A program made the translations under genes and the position numbers. The notes under the pieces are model-generated. The model did no database searches. It had not been told where the DNA came from and saw only the letters and a list, made by a program, of their open reading frames with translations. Shown here one piece after another: positions 35,602 through 44,186 of a DNA stretch of 64,000 nt (position 1 is its first letter; the number at the start of each line of letters is the position of its first letter). Source of the stretch: Sphingobium boeckii (lineage in GTDB: Bacteria > Pseudomonadota > Alphaproteobacteria > Sphingomonadales > Sphingomonadaceae); the NCBI RefSeq assembly GCF_014199215.1, contig NZ_JACIJC010000004.1:434001-498000 (forward strand). The letters are read 5' to 3'.

Positions 35602-35623
35602 CCTGCAACCCCGTTGCGCGGAT

Positions 35624-36541
35624 TTACGCGCCGCCCTTGCTGGCCATTTCGAAACAATAGCGCAGATGATCGAGATGGCCCGAAGGCACGGGCGGGAAGA
35701 TCAGCGATTGATCGGTGTCGCGTATGGCCTCGATCGCCGCGCCCATCTGCTCGATCGTCCAATCCGGGCGATAGACGCCGCGCGTCTCCGCCGCATAAGC
35801 GCGCGCCACGCGTCCGGCCATGGCGATCAGCATTTCACCCGTGATCGAGCAGCTTTCATGCGCCATCCAGCCGACCGCGGGGGCGACCAGTTCCGGATCC
35901 ATCGGCGGATAGGCGCTGGTGTCCAGCCCTTCGGCCATGCGCGTCACCGCGCCGGGCAGGATGATGTTGCTTTTCACGCCATGCGCCGCGCCTTCCAGCG
36001 CCGCCACGTTGGACAGGCCGATCATGCCCGCCTTGGCAACGCTGTAATTCACCACATTGGCATTGCCATACAGGCCGTTGATCGATCCGGTCAGGATGAT
36101 GCGACCATAGCCCGCTTCGCACATCACCGGGAAAGCCGGACGGACCACATGAAATGCCCCGCGCAGATGCACGTCGAGCACGGTCTCGAAATCGGCATAG
36201 CTCAATTCGCTGAGGGAACCGCGGCGGACGATGCCCGCATTGTGAATCAAAATGTCGATACGGCCGAAATGATCGAGCGCCGCATCGATCATCGCCTTGC
36301 CGCCTTCCGGCGTGGCGACCGAATCGGTGGAGGCGACCGCCTGCCCGCCGGCGGCGATGATTTCATCGACCACCGCCTGGGCTGGCCCGGCATCCACCCC
36401 GTCGCCCTGCATGGTGACGCCCGGATCATTGACGACCACCTTCGCGCCGCGCGCCGCCAGCAGCAGCGCATAGGCGCGGCCCAGCCCACGCCCCGCACCC
36501 GTGATCACCGCCACCCGATCATCAAATCTCAGTGCAGTCAT
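35624..36541 (-). CDS. SDR of the MFE-2 / 17-beta-HSD4 type
   Basis: 305-residue SDR. The start VITGAGRGLGRAYALLLAARG, the VVVNDPG stretch and a C-terminal extension beyond the usual 250 residues match the (R)-3-hydroxyacyl-CoA dehydrogenase domain of multifunctional enzyme 2. The catalytic Tyr-Lys is YSVAK. The ATG at 36541 has AGGA 7 bases upstream; a GTG just before is less likely. It follows a class III CoA-transferase gene on the same strand by 125 bases. Likely oxidises a 3-hydroxyacyl-CoA. Confidence 0.87.
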   Translation of the reverse strand: MTALRFDDRVAVITGAGRGLGRAYALLLAARGAKVVVNDPGVTMQGDGVDAGPAQAVVDEIIAAGGQAVASTDSVATPEGGKAMIDAALDHFGRIDILIHNAGIVRRGSLSELSYADFETVLDVHLRGAFHVVRPAFPVMCEAGYGRIILTGSINGLYGNANVVNYSVAKAGMIGLSNVAALEGAAHGVKSNIILPGAVTRMAEGLDTSAYPPMDPELVAPAVGWMAHESCSITGEMLIAMAGRVARAYAAETRGVYRPDWTIEQMGAAIEAIRDTDQSLIFPPVPSGHLDHLRYCFEMASKGGA

Positions 36542-36666
36542 CACCTGGTCCTCTCATCTTGTCCGGCGTTCGACCGATGCGTCCGCTTTCGCACCTTCAT
36601 CTGCCTAAGTGCCCTCGCTCTAGCCCGGGCGCACCGGATGCCAAATGCCGGCGGCCCACTTATCGC

Positions 36667-37911
36667 TCAGGCGACGACTTGGGCGCTCCGAAGCGCTTCG
36701 ATCTGGGCGTCGGTCAGCCCGAGAACATCGGCGAGAATCGCATCGGTATGCTCGCCGAGCACGGGCGGCGCGGCCGGCACTGGCTGATCATTGCCGGGGA
36801 ATTTGATCGAACGGCTGACGATGGGAATCTTGCCAAGCGTCTTGTGCTCGGTTTCGACGACCATATCGCGCGCCACCGCCTGCGGTTGCGCCAGCGCCTC
36901 CTTCACCCCGAGGATCGGCGCATGGGGCACCTGGAATTGTGTGAACAATTCAACCAGCGCGTCGACGGTCTTCGTCTGCGTCTGCGCCGAAATCATCGCG
37001 TTTACGGTGTCGCGCGCATCGCGCCGCTTCTCCAGCGTATCGAAGCGATCATCGCTGCCGGCTTCGGGGAAACCCAGCGCATCGCAAATGCGCGCCCAGA
37101 AACTGTTCGTGAGGCAGGCGATGATGATCGCGCCGTCGCTGGCCGGAAAGGCACCATAGGGCACGAGATTGGGGTGCTGCGACCCCTGCGGCTTGGGATT
37201 TTCTCCGGTGAAGAAGGCCAGTTGCGCGATATAGCCGAGCAGGCCGATCAGCCCATCGAGCAGGCTGACGTCGATCAGCCGCCCGCGTCCGGTGCTATGG
37301 CGTTCGTGCAGGGCTGCCAGGATGCCGATCGGGCCGTTGATCCCGCCGACCAGATCGCCCAGCGGAATGCCCAGCTTGGTGGGCAGATGGCCGGGTTCGC
37401 CATTAACGCTGAGCGCGCCGGACAGCGCCTGCGCCACGATATCGAACGAGGGCCGATCGCGCAGCGGGCCGGTCATGCCAAAGCCGGAAATCGCGCAATA
37501 GATCAGCCGCGGATTGATCGCGGACAGCGCTTCATATCCGAGCCCGAGGCGATCCATCACCCCCGGACGGTAATTCTCGATCAGGATATCGCATTTTTCC
37601 ACGAGATCGCGGGCAAGCGCGACACCGGCCTCGGTCTTGAGATCGATGACGATGCTTTTCTTGCCGCGGTTGTTGCCCAGGAAATAATGGCTCTCGCCAT
37701 CGCGAAACGGCGGAAACGTCCGCGTTTCATCGCCCGTGCCCGGCGGCTCGACCTTGATGATCTCCGCGCCCAGATCGGCGAGCGCCAGCGACGCGGCCGG
37801 GCCAGCCAGCACGCGGGTGAAATCGAGCACGCGAATGCCCTGGAGAGGTCCGATCCAATCGGCTTTGGGCGGCGTATCGCTCATATCGACCGGCGGTGTA
37901 TTCGGTGCCAT
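36667..37911 (-). CDS. Class III CoA-transferase (CaiB/BaiF family)
   Basis: 414-residue CoA-transferase family III protein, which moves CoA between acids through an aspartyl-CoA intermediate. VLDFTRVLAGP at the start, KVEPPGTGDETR, NRGKKSIVIDLK and the catalytic-Asp region PLGDLVGG are typical. GAGG lies 6 bases before ATG 37911. It precedes the MFE-2-like SDR gene and is divergent from the TIM-barrel gene. An activation or CoA-recycling role is likely. Confidence 0.93.
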   Translation of the reverse strand: MAPNTPPVDMSDTPPKADWIGPLQGIRVLDFTRVLAGPAASLALADLGAEIIKVEPPGTGDETRTFPPFRDGESHYFLGNNRGKKSIVIDLKTEAGVALARDLVEKCDILIENYRPGVMDRLGLGYEALSAINPRLIYCAISGFGMTGPLRDRPSFDIVAQALSGALSVNGEPGHLPTKLGIPLGDLVGGINGPIGILAALHERHSTGRGRLIDVSLLDGLIGLLGYIAQLAFFTGENPKPQGSQHPNLVPYGAFPASDGAIIIACLTNSFWARICDALGFPEAGSDDRFDTLEKRRDARDTVNAMISAQTQTKTVDALVELFTQFQVPHAPILGVKEALAQPQAVARDMVVETEHKTLGKIPIVSRSIKFPGNDQPVPAAPPVLGEHTDAILADVLGLTDAQIEALRSAQVVA

Positions 37912-37992
37912 GGATTACCTCAAGCTGATAGACGAGAAACAGGCCGGGCTGTGGAAATTTCGGACCGTTGGCCGGTGGGAGGATCGAAACTG

Positions 37993-38832
37993 ATGAGCGG
38001 AACGTCGGATCAAATCGGCATCGATTTCCTGAGTGTCCTCGGGATGCCGCCTGTGGCTTTCATCGCAATGGTGCGCAGCCTTGGCTGCAGCCGGATCACG
38101 CTCGGCCTCGCACCGATGACCGCCAATCCGCACGATTATCCCGCCTGGTCCCTGCGGACGGATCCGCAATTGCGCCGCGACACCATGTCGGCGCTCGCGG
38201 ATCACGATGTGGCCGTCGCGCTGGCGGAGGGTTGCTTTCTCATGCCATCGCGCCCCGCCGCGTCCTTCGCCGCGGATCTCGATATCATGGCCAGCCTCGG
38301 CATCGGCCGGATCAGCATCGTCAGCCTCGATTCCGAAGGCGAACGGGCGATGGATGAGGTTGCGGCGCTCGTGCATCTGGCCGCCGAGCGGGGGATAAGC
38401 AGCGCGATCGAGTTTCTCCCCGGACGCGCGTTGGGCACATTGGCCGATGCGCTTGCCACGCTGGCGCATGTCGCCCGGCCCGATGCCGGGATCGTCATCG
38501 ATATGATGCACGTTTTCAGAAGCGGTGAGACCGTCGCCCAATTGGCCGCGCTCGATCCGGCGCTGGTATCGCATATCCAGCTTTGTGACATTCCGTTGGT
38601 GAATGACGAACTCACCTATGCCGAGGAATCGCTGCATGAACGGCTGATCCCCGGCCAGGGTGAATTGCCATTGGCGCCAGCGCTGGAGGCATTGCCCCGC
38701 AATGTGACGGTGGGGCTTGAAATCCCGATGCTCTCGCAAGCCAGGGCGGGTGTCGGACCGCGAGATCGTCTCCAGCCGGCGATCGAAGCTGCGCAGCTTC
38801 TGCTCGCCGGCGGTAGCGGTGTGGTCGGTTAG
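37993..38832 (+). CDS. Sugar-phosphate isomerase/epimerase-like TIM-barrel protein
   Basis: 279-residue xylose-isomerase-like TIM barrel. Candidate metal ligands are Glu140 (AIEFLPG), Asp170 and His173 (IDMMHVFRSG), Asp199 and Glu243 (GLEIPM). Such enzymes isomerise sugars, epimerise or cleave cyclitols; the substrate is unknown. ATG 37993 is preceded by GGGAGG. A 27-codon open frame (37910-37993) overlaps it upstream. It converges with the MaoC-like gene through the hairpin at 38832-38869. Confidence 0.82.
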   Translation: MSGTSDQIGIDFLSVLGMPPVAFIAMVRSLGCSRITLGLAPMTANPHDYPAWSLRTDPQLRRDTMSALADHDVAVALAEGCFLMPSRPAASFAADLDIMASLGIGRISIVSLDSEGERAMDEVAALVHLAAERGISSAIEFLPGRALGTLADALATLAHVARPDAGIVIDMMHVFRSGETVAQLAALDPALVSHIQLCDIPLVNDELTYAEESLHERLIPGQGELPLAPALEALPRNVTVGLEIPMLSQARAGVGPRDRLQPAIEAAQLLLAGGSGVVG

Positions 38833-38869
38833 GGGACATCTCACCGGCCATGGCCGACGTGATGTCCCC
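38832..38869. terminator. Bidirectional hairpin between converging genes
   Basis: GGGGACATC and GATGTCCCC form a perfect 9-base stem around GGCCATGGCC, itself a palindrome. It lies exactly between two convergent stops (38832 and 38879), so it probably ends transcription from both sides, although the following bases are not T-rich. Confidence 0.6.
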
Positions 38870-38878
38870 ACCCCTTGC

Positions 38879-40033
38879 TTATTGTCCGGCGCGGCTCGGC
38901 AATTCGGCGATCGACGTGCCGAAAGCCGACATTTCGCCGCGGTGAGTCGTCGCTTCCTGGCGGATTTCGACGAACTTCTTGCCGTTTTCCTCGAATTTGC
39001 GAACCACCGTGCCGTCGATGTACATCGCATCGCCATCGGGATTGTGCCGGCGGATCTGGCACTTGCTCTTGGTCAGGAAGCCATCGTCACCGATCCAGTT
39101 GGTGACGTGATGGGTCAGCCATGAGCAACGCTCGGGACCGTAATCATAAGCGCCCGGCGCGCCGACTTCGAGCGCGAACGCCTCGTCCCAATGAACCCGC
39201 TCGGGGCAATCGGGCACGTTGAAGCGGTTGCGGATGCCCAGGCCCGGATGCGCCTGCTGCATCTGGTTGGCCAGCTTGTTGGCGCGGATGTAAAGCCCGC
39301 CCCAGCCCTGCGCGTAGCAGATGAAGCCGGTGACCGTCATCGGCCCCTTCATCATCCGCGGCAGGGCTTCGCCCTCCTTCACATCTTCCCAATAACGCGG
39401 CGTGCTCCCGCGAATTTCCTCTTCCTGATACAGGCGGGTGAATTCGGCCAGCTCTTCCTCGGTATATTGCTCAACGCGGCCACGGGCTTCGGTATATTTC
39501 GTGCCACGCTCGCGCGCTTCGTCGCGATCGGTGCGGAATACCCAGCTATCGCCCTCGGCCACCTTGTCGCCGCTCTGGTTGAAGAAATCGACATGATAGA
39601 TCTGCTGGAAGCTGCGCCCGGCAAACTTGGTCTGATGCTCGACCAGATCCTTCAGATACGCTTCCGTGCGGATCGTATCGTTGCGCAGAACCGGCTTGTG
39701 CCAGGTCCAGTCAGCACCCGCCCACATTGCGTGGACGCCCGAAAGGCCGCCGCAATAGCCGGAGATGATACGGCTGGTGGTGAAGAGAAAGCTCGGCAAC
39801 GCGACAAGCGAACCATATTTGGTCTTCTCGGCATATTCGGGATCGTTCCACAAGGGATTGTCGTCGCCAATGCCGTGCGCATAATGACGGATCGCATCGC
39901 GGGTCGCTTCGTAATTCCAGGGCTCGACCGTGTTTTCGATCTTGACGCCGATGCGCTTGCGCAGGTCGTCCAGACCCTCTTCGGTAATCTTGGGGAAGCG
40001 ATTCCCCGTCTTTTCTGCTACTGCTGTGGCCAT
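38879..40033 (-). CDS. MaoC/FAS1-like dehydratase (double hot-dog)
   Basis: 384-residue protein with two hot-dog units and an N-terminal FAS1-like dehydratase motif (YAHGIGDDNPLWND). Such enzymes hydrate or dehydrate 2-enoyl-CoAs, often bulky ones. AGGAGAAG precedes ATG 40033. It lies 17 bases after the CoA ligase at 40051, so the pair is likely one transcript. Substrate unknown; the length fits single-chain double hot-dog hydratases acting on bulky CoA esters. Confidence 0.88.
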   Translation of the reverse strand: MATAVAEKTGNRFPKITEEGLDDLRKRIGVKIENTVEPWNYEATRDAIRHYAHGIGDDNPLWNDPEYAEKTKYGSLVALPSFLFTTSRIISGYCGGLSGVHAMWAGADWTWHKPVLRNDTIRTEAYLKDLVEHQTKFAGRSFQQIYHVDFFNQSGDKVAEGDSWVFRTDRDEARERGTKYTEARGRVEQYTEEELAEFTRLYQEEEIRGSTPRYWEDVKEGEALPRMMKGPMTVTGFICYAQGWGGLYIRANKLANQMQQAHPGLGIRNRFNVPDCPERVHWDEAFALEVGAPGAYDYGPERCSWLTHHVTNWIGDDGFLTKSKCQIRRHNPDGDAMYIDGTVVRKFEENGKKFVEIRQEATTHRGEMSAFGTSIAELPSRAGQ

Positions 40034-40050
40034 TGGTCTTCTCCTATAAT

Positions 40051-41616
40051 TCAGTGTGTGAGTTCAGCCGCTTTCGCAGCTTCACGGTCGCGCAGGATCT
40101 TGCGGTGAACCTTGCCCGCGGGCGTCTTGGGCAGTTCCTCGACAAATTCGACGAGACGCGGAAATTCGTGCTGCGCCAGCTTTTCGCGTGTGAAGGTCTG
40201 CAATTCCTTGATGAATTCATCGCTCGCCGCCCGGTCGGTGACGACGAACGCCTTCACCACCAGCCCGCGCGTCGAATCCGGCGCACCGATCACCGCGCAT
40301 TCCTTCACATCGGCGTGCTTGAGCATCGTATTCTCGATCTCGACCGCGCTCATCGTCCAGCCGGCCGAAATGATCACATCATCGGCGCGGCCGCAGTGAT
40401 AGAAATAGCCATCCTCGTCGATCTTCGCGAGATCCTTGGTGGTTTCCCAGCGCTCGCGCCGCCACAGCATCAGCTCGCCGATCACGCCGGGCGCGCAGGG
40501 ATGGCCTTCGGCATCCTGCACCTCCAGCTTTTGCCCCGGCACGGCCTTGCCCAGCGAACCGGGCTTCACCGCATAATCGTCGGCACCCGGAAAATTGACC
40601 AGCACGACACCGATCTCGGTGGTGCCATACATGCTGCACGCCGGAACGTGGAAGGTCTCTTCGATGAAGTCGAGCGTTGCCGGATCGATCGGTTCACCGG
40701 TGTAGGAGAGCTTCTGGATCGCAAAGCCGAAATCGCCTGCCGTCCCGCTATTCTTCATCATCCGATAATGCGTGGCGGCCGCCGACATGTTGGTGATCTT
40801 GTGATCCTGCAGCGCCTTCATCAGCCGCGTCGCATCGAAGCGTCCGGCAAACGTGCCCGTGGTCACGCCCATCGCCAGCGGTGCCAGCGTGCCATGCCAC
40901 AAGCCATGGCCCCAGGCGGGTGACGAGGGACAGAAGAATGCGTCGCCAGGCCTTATACCCGTCCCATAAAGCGCGGCGAACATCAGCGTCACCAGCGTGC
41001 GGTGCGTATGCTTCACCGCCTCGGGCAATTCGCGTGTCGTGCCCGAGGTATATTGGAACACCGCCATGTCGCTCGCCTTGGTCTTGGGCGCATAGGTGGC
41101 GGGATATTTCATGATCTCGTCAAGCAGGCCATCGTCCGCGACGACCACGCGAACGCCGTCGATCTGCCGGGCCAGCTCGGCCTTTTCCGCATTGGTGATC
41201 AAAATCTTGGGCTTGCAATCGTCCACCCGCAGCCGCAGCGCATCCGGGCCGAACAGCGTGAACAAAGGCACCGAAATCGCGCCCGTCTGCATCGCGCCGA
41301 ACAGGCAGACATAGAAAGGCAGCGAAGGCTCCAGCATGAAGGCGATACGATCGCTCGGCTGCACGTCATTGGCATCGAGCCAATGCGCGAATTGCGCAGC
41401 GCCCGCCGCAATCTGATCGAAGCTCAGGATTTCGTCGCGACCATCGGCATGGGCGATGCGCACGGCGGCGCGGCCCGAACCATCGGCATGGCGCGTGATA
41501 CATTCGTTCGCGATATTGAGCGCGTCGCGATCCCCGTCGAACAGCGCCCACAGCGCGTCCCCGCTGGCATGGGCCTGTGCATCGGCATAGCGCGTATAGT
41601 CGGTCAGCTTCGCCAT
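40051..41616 (-). CDS. Acyl-CoA synthetase (AMP-binding)
   Basis: 521-residue ANL ligase. The phosphate loop is YTSGTTRELPEAVKH, a variant of YTSGTTGxPKG; the A5 motif is MYGTTEIG and the C-terminal GRADDVIISAGWTMS and PKTPAGKVHRK carry the hinge and catalytic Lys. ATG 41616 has GGATAG upstream; the ATG 12 bases earlier has no ribosome site. It precedes the MaoC-like gene and is divergent from an IclR gene with a strong palindrome between. Aromatic or medium-chain acids are typical for ligases with this loop, but the substrate is open. Confidence 0.92.
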   Translation of the reverse strand: MAKLTDYTRYADAQAHASGDALWALFDGDRDALNIANECITRHADGSGRAAVRIAHADGRDEILSFDQIAAGAAQFAHWLDANDVQPSDRIAFMLEPSLPFYVCLFGAMQTGAISVPLFTLFGPDALRLRVDDCKPKILITNAEKAELARQIDGVRVVVADDGLLDEIMKYPATYAPKTKASDMAVFQYTSGTTRELPEAVKHTHRTLVTLMFAALYGTGIRPGDAFFCPSSPAWGHGLWHGTLAPLAMGVTTGTFAGRFDATRLMKALQDHKITNMSAAATHYRMMKNSGTAGDFGFAIQKLSYTGEPIDPATLDFIEETFHVPACSMYGTTEIGVVLVNFPGADDYAVKPGSLGKAVPGQKLEVQDAEGHPCAPGVIGELMLWRRERWETTKDLAKIDEDGYFYHCGRADDVIISAGWTMSAVEIENTMLKHADVKECAVIGAPDSTRGLVVKAFVVTDRAASDEFIKELQTFTREKLAQHEFPRLVEFVEELPKTPAGKVHRKILRDREAAKAAELTH

Positions 41617-41712
41617 CAGTCTATCCATTCAATATGGCGAACGCAGAATCAAAGCCCTCGCCAAACTCGGCTTCGGTTTAGTCCAAATAATTTTGTTGTA
41701 AATATAGAATGA

Positions 41713-41730
41713 TGTTCGATATATCGAACA
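41713..41730. promoter_or_regulatory. Perfect palindromic operator of the IclR gene
   Basis: 18-base perfect palindrome TGTTCGATATATCGAACA between the divergent ligase (start 41616) and IclR (start 41757) genes. On the minus strand a TATATT -10-like hexamer lies at 41701-41706, so the palindrome covers its -35 region. The geometry fits control of both genes by the IclR product. Confidence 0.72.
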
Positions 41731-41756
41731 ATATCGGATTCCGCGGGAGCGATTAC

Positions 41757-42575
41757 ATGTCCATTTCACCATCGCCACGATCCGACATCCGCGCCGTGGC
41801 AAAGGCGGTGAAGGACAGCAAGGCACCGGCCATTTCGCGCGCAGCCGCGATCCTGCGGCTGTTGGGCAAGAGTGACACGCCGTTGGGGGTCCAGGCCATC
41901 GCGCGCGAATTGGGGCTTGTGCCCAGCACCTGCCTTTACGTTCTGCGCGCGCTGACGGAGGAAGAGCTGATCGCCTTCGATCCGGATACCAAGCGCTATT
42001 CGCTACAGGCCGGCGTCCTCACGCTCGCGCGGCAATGGCTGCGGCGCGATCAGTTCAGCGATCTCGCCCAGCCGGTGCTCGACCGGCTCACCCAGACCTT
42101 CGGCGCGACCATGCTCGGCGTGCAACTCGTCGGGCTGGATCACATGATCGTGGTCGCCATTTCCCAATCCGGCCGCAATCTGCAGCTCAGCACCCAGGTC
42201 GGCAGCCGCTTTCCTGCGCTGATCAGTGCCACCGGGCGGTGCATTGCCGCTTTTGGCGATTATCCCGAGGCCGAACTTGAAACCCGTTTCCGCGCGCTGC
42301 GCTGGGATGAACCACCCAGTTTTTCCGAATGGCAGGATCAGGTGAGCCAGGCGCGTGTGCAGGGGTTCGCCGTCGATGAAGGGCAGTATATCGCCGGCGT
42401 CACCGTCATCGCCGCCCCCGTCTGGAAAGCACCGGGCCGGCCGATCCATGCGCTGGTCGCGATCGGCATCGGCGGTGCGCTGAAGCGTGGCGGCCTGAAC
42501 GCGCTGTCTGAAGCGCTCGTCGCCGGCGCGCAGACGCTCTCGCTGCAGATGGGCGGGGAACGAAGCCCCGCCTGA
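41757..42575 (+). CDS. IclR-family transcriptional regulator
   Basis: 272-residue IclR protein with an N-terminal winged helix (ISRAAAILRLLGKSDTPLGVQAIARELGLVPSTCLYVLRAL region) and a GAF-like effector domain. ATG 41757 is preferred over ATG 41709: GGGAG lies 7 bases before it and the palindromic operator would otherwise be inside the gene. It probably controls the divergent ligase/MaoC-like operon. Confidence 0.92.
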   Translation: MSISPSPRSDIRAVAKAVKDSKAPAISRAAAILRLLGKSDTPLGVQAIARELGLVPSTCLYVLRALTEEELIAFDPDTKRYSLQAGVLTLARQWLRRDQFSDLAQPVLDRLTQTFGATMLGVQLVGLDHMIVVAISQSGRNLQLSTQVGSRFPALISATGRCIAAFGDYPEAELETRFRALRWDEPPSFSEWQDQVSQARVQGFAVDEGQYIAGVTVIAAPVWKAPGRPIHALVAIGIGGALKRGGLNALSEALVAGAQTLSLQMGGERSPA

Positions 42576-42584
42576 CGGCAAAAA

Positions 42585-44186
42585 TCAGCGCGCGCGGATC
42601 GCGAGCACGCTGCCTTCCGCATCGCCAGACACATAGAATGTCCCATCCGCGCCCGCGGCGACGCCGCTGAAATTGATCATCGGCCCGGCCATGTCGCCGA
42701 TCGGCCCCAGGAATTTGGGGATAACGCCCGCAGGCGCGCCCACTGGCAGGCTGCTCGCCAACGTCTCGCGCGCGCCGCCGGACAGATCGCACGCGATCAG
42801 CGCCTTCGCAGCCGTGTCCACCGTCACCAGCCTTCCGCCCGATAGCGCCAGTCCCTCCGGCCGGCCCAGACCTTCGAGCACAGGCTCGACCTTGCCGCCC
42901 GCCAGCTTCACCACGCGCCCCGCTCCGGCTTCCGCCACATAGACGGTGCCATCGGAAGCGACCGCGACCCCCATCGGCTTATCAAGGCCGTTCGCCAGTT
43001 CTTCAACCGCGCCCTTGTCCGCAGACAACACACGGCCCGCTCCATATTCGGCGAATACAATGGCGCCGCCCGGTGCCACGGCCACGCCCATCAACTGATC
43101 ATAGCCATTGGCCAGAAATTCGCTTGTCGCCTCGGCCGGGCGATAGCGCGCAACGCCGCCCGTTCCCGTCGTGACGATCCATTCGCCAGGCTCAGCGCCT
43201 GCCACCACGCCCCGCAAATAGCCGGGGCAGCCGGGGTAGAAGATCATCCCCGCCAGCACGAGCACCCCGCCGGGCTGCAGCGTATAGCCGAACGCGCCAT
43301 CCGCCACGAACAGCGCCCCATCCGCGCCCACGGCCAGCCCGAGCGGCCATTGCAGCGACCGCGGCACGATCGGACGCACCTTGCCGTCGCCCAGAATCTC
43401 GGTGATCTCGCCGGGAATGCTGGAAACGAAGATCCGGTCTCCGATGAAGGTCACATTGTCCAGACCGGGACCGAGATCGGCCAGCACTTCGCGCGTGCCG
43501 CTCACCAGATCGAGCCGCAGCACCTGCCCGCTCGCCACCTGTGTGGTGACGATCCGGCCCTTGCTGTCGAACTTCACTGAATCGGGCACGCCCAGATCGC
43601 CCGCCACCACTTCGGGCGCGCCACCCGCCAGATCCACGCGCCAGATCTCGTTGGTCCCCATCACCGGGAAATAGAGTTTGCCATCCGGCCCCACCTGAAA
43701 GGCGTTGGCCATCGGAATATTCTCGGCGATCACCCGCGGCGCACCGCCATCGCGGTCCAATTCCATGATCCGCGCGCCGATCCGGCATTCGCCCGCGATC
43801 AGCCGGCCCTGATGCCAGGTGATCGGATTGGCGACGGGCATGTCGCCCTGGATCACGCGCACCTGGCCATTTGGCGTCCGCATACACACCCGGCCCTCGG
43901 TGATTTCGGTCAGATAGAGATTGCCCGCTTCGTCGAACACCAGATCGTCCGGCGCCACGATATCGCCGCCCATCGCGCTGATCGTCTCGATCACGCCGCT
44001 GTCCACGTCGATCGCGCTCACCTGGCTGCCGCCGACCTGCGCCACATAGACCCGCCCGTCAGCGCCTGTCGCCAATCCGTTCGCGCCATAGAGCCGGCTG
44101 GGTGGAGTCAGCCGTTCAAGCGTCCAGCCTTCGGCAAGCTGCGCCGCGCTGCCGGCATAACGCCCCTGCTGTCCACTTATGGTCAT
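42585..44186 (-). CDS. NHL/SMP-30-like beta-propeller protein
   Basis: 533-residue protein built of repeated beta-propeller blades (ANGLATGADGRVYVAQVGG, MGVAVASDGTVYVAEAGAG and others), about ten blade-like repeats. Members include lactonases and gluconolactonase-like enzymes; no signal peptide is visible. Its ATG overlaps the aldehyde dehydrogenase stop by 4 bases, so it is the last gene of the Rieske-ThDP-ALDH operon. Since a Baeyer-Villiger enzyme is near, lactone hydrolysis is a reasonable but unproven role. Confidence 0.8.
   Translation of the reverse strand: MTISGQQGRYAGSAAQLAEGWTLERLTPPSRLYGANGLATGADGRVYVAQVGGSQVSAIDVDSGVIETISAMGGDIVAPDDLVFDEAGNLYLTEITEGRVCMRTPNGQVRVIQGDMPVANPITWHQGRLIAGECRIGARIMELDRDGGAPRVIAENIPMANAFQVGPDGKLYFPVMGTNEIWRVDLAGGAPEVVAGDLGVPDSVKFDSKGRIVTTQVASGQVLRLDLVSGTREVLADLGPGLDNVTFIGDRIFVSSIPGEITEILGDGKVRPIVPRSLQWPLGLAVGADGALFVADGAFGYTLQPGGVLVLAGMIFYPGCPGYLRGVVAGAEPGEWIVTTGTGGVARYRPAEATSEFLANGYDQLMGVAVAPGGAIVFAEYGAGRVLSADKGAVEELANGLDKPMGVAVASDGTVYVAEAGAGRVVKLAGGKVEPVLEGLGRPEGLALSGGRLVTVDTAAKALIACDLSGGARETLASSLPVGAPAGVIPKFLGPIGDMAGPMINFSGVAAGADGTFYVSGDAEGSVLAIRAR

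Noticed and set aside
36532-37992. Upstream extension of the TIM-barrel frame opposite the SDR and CoA-transferase genes
   Set aside because: The conserved fold begins at MSGTSDQIG (37993); the earlier part is a shadow.
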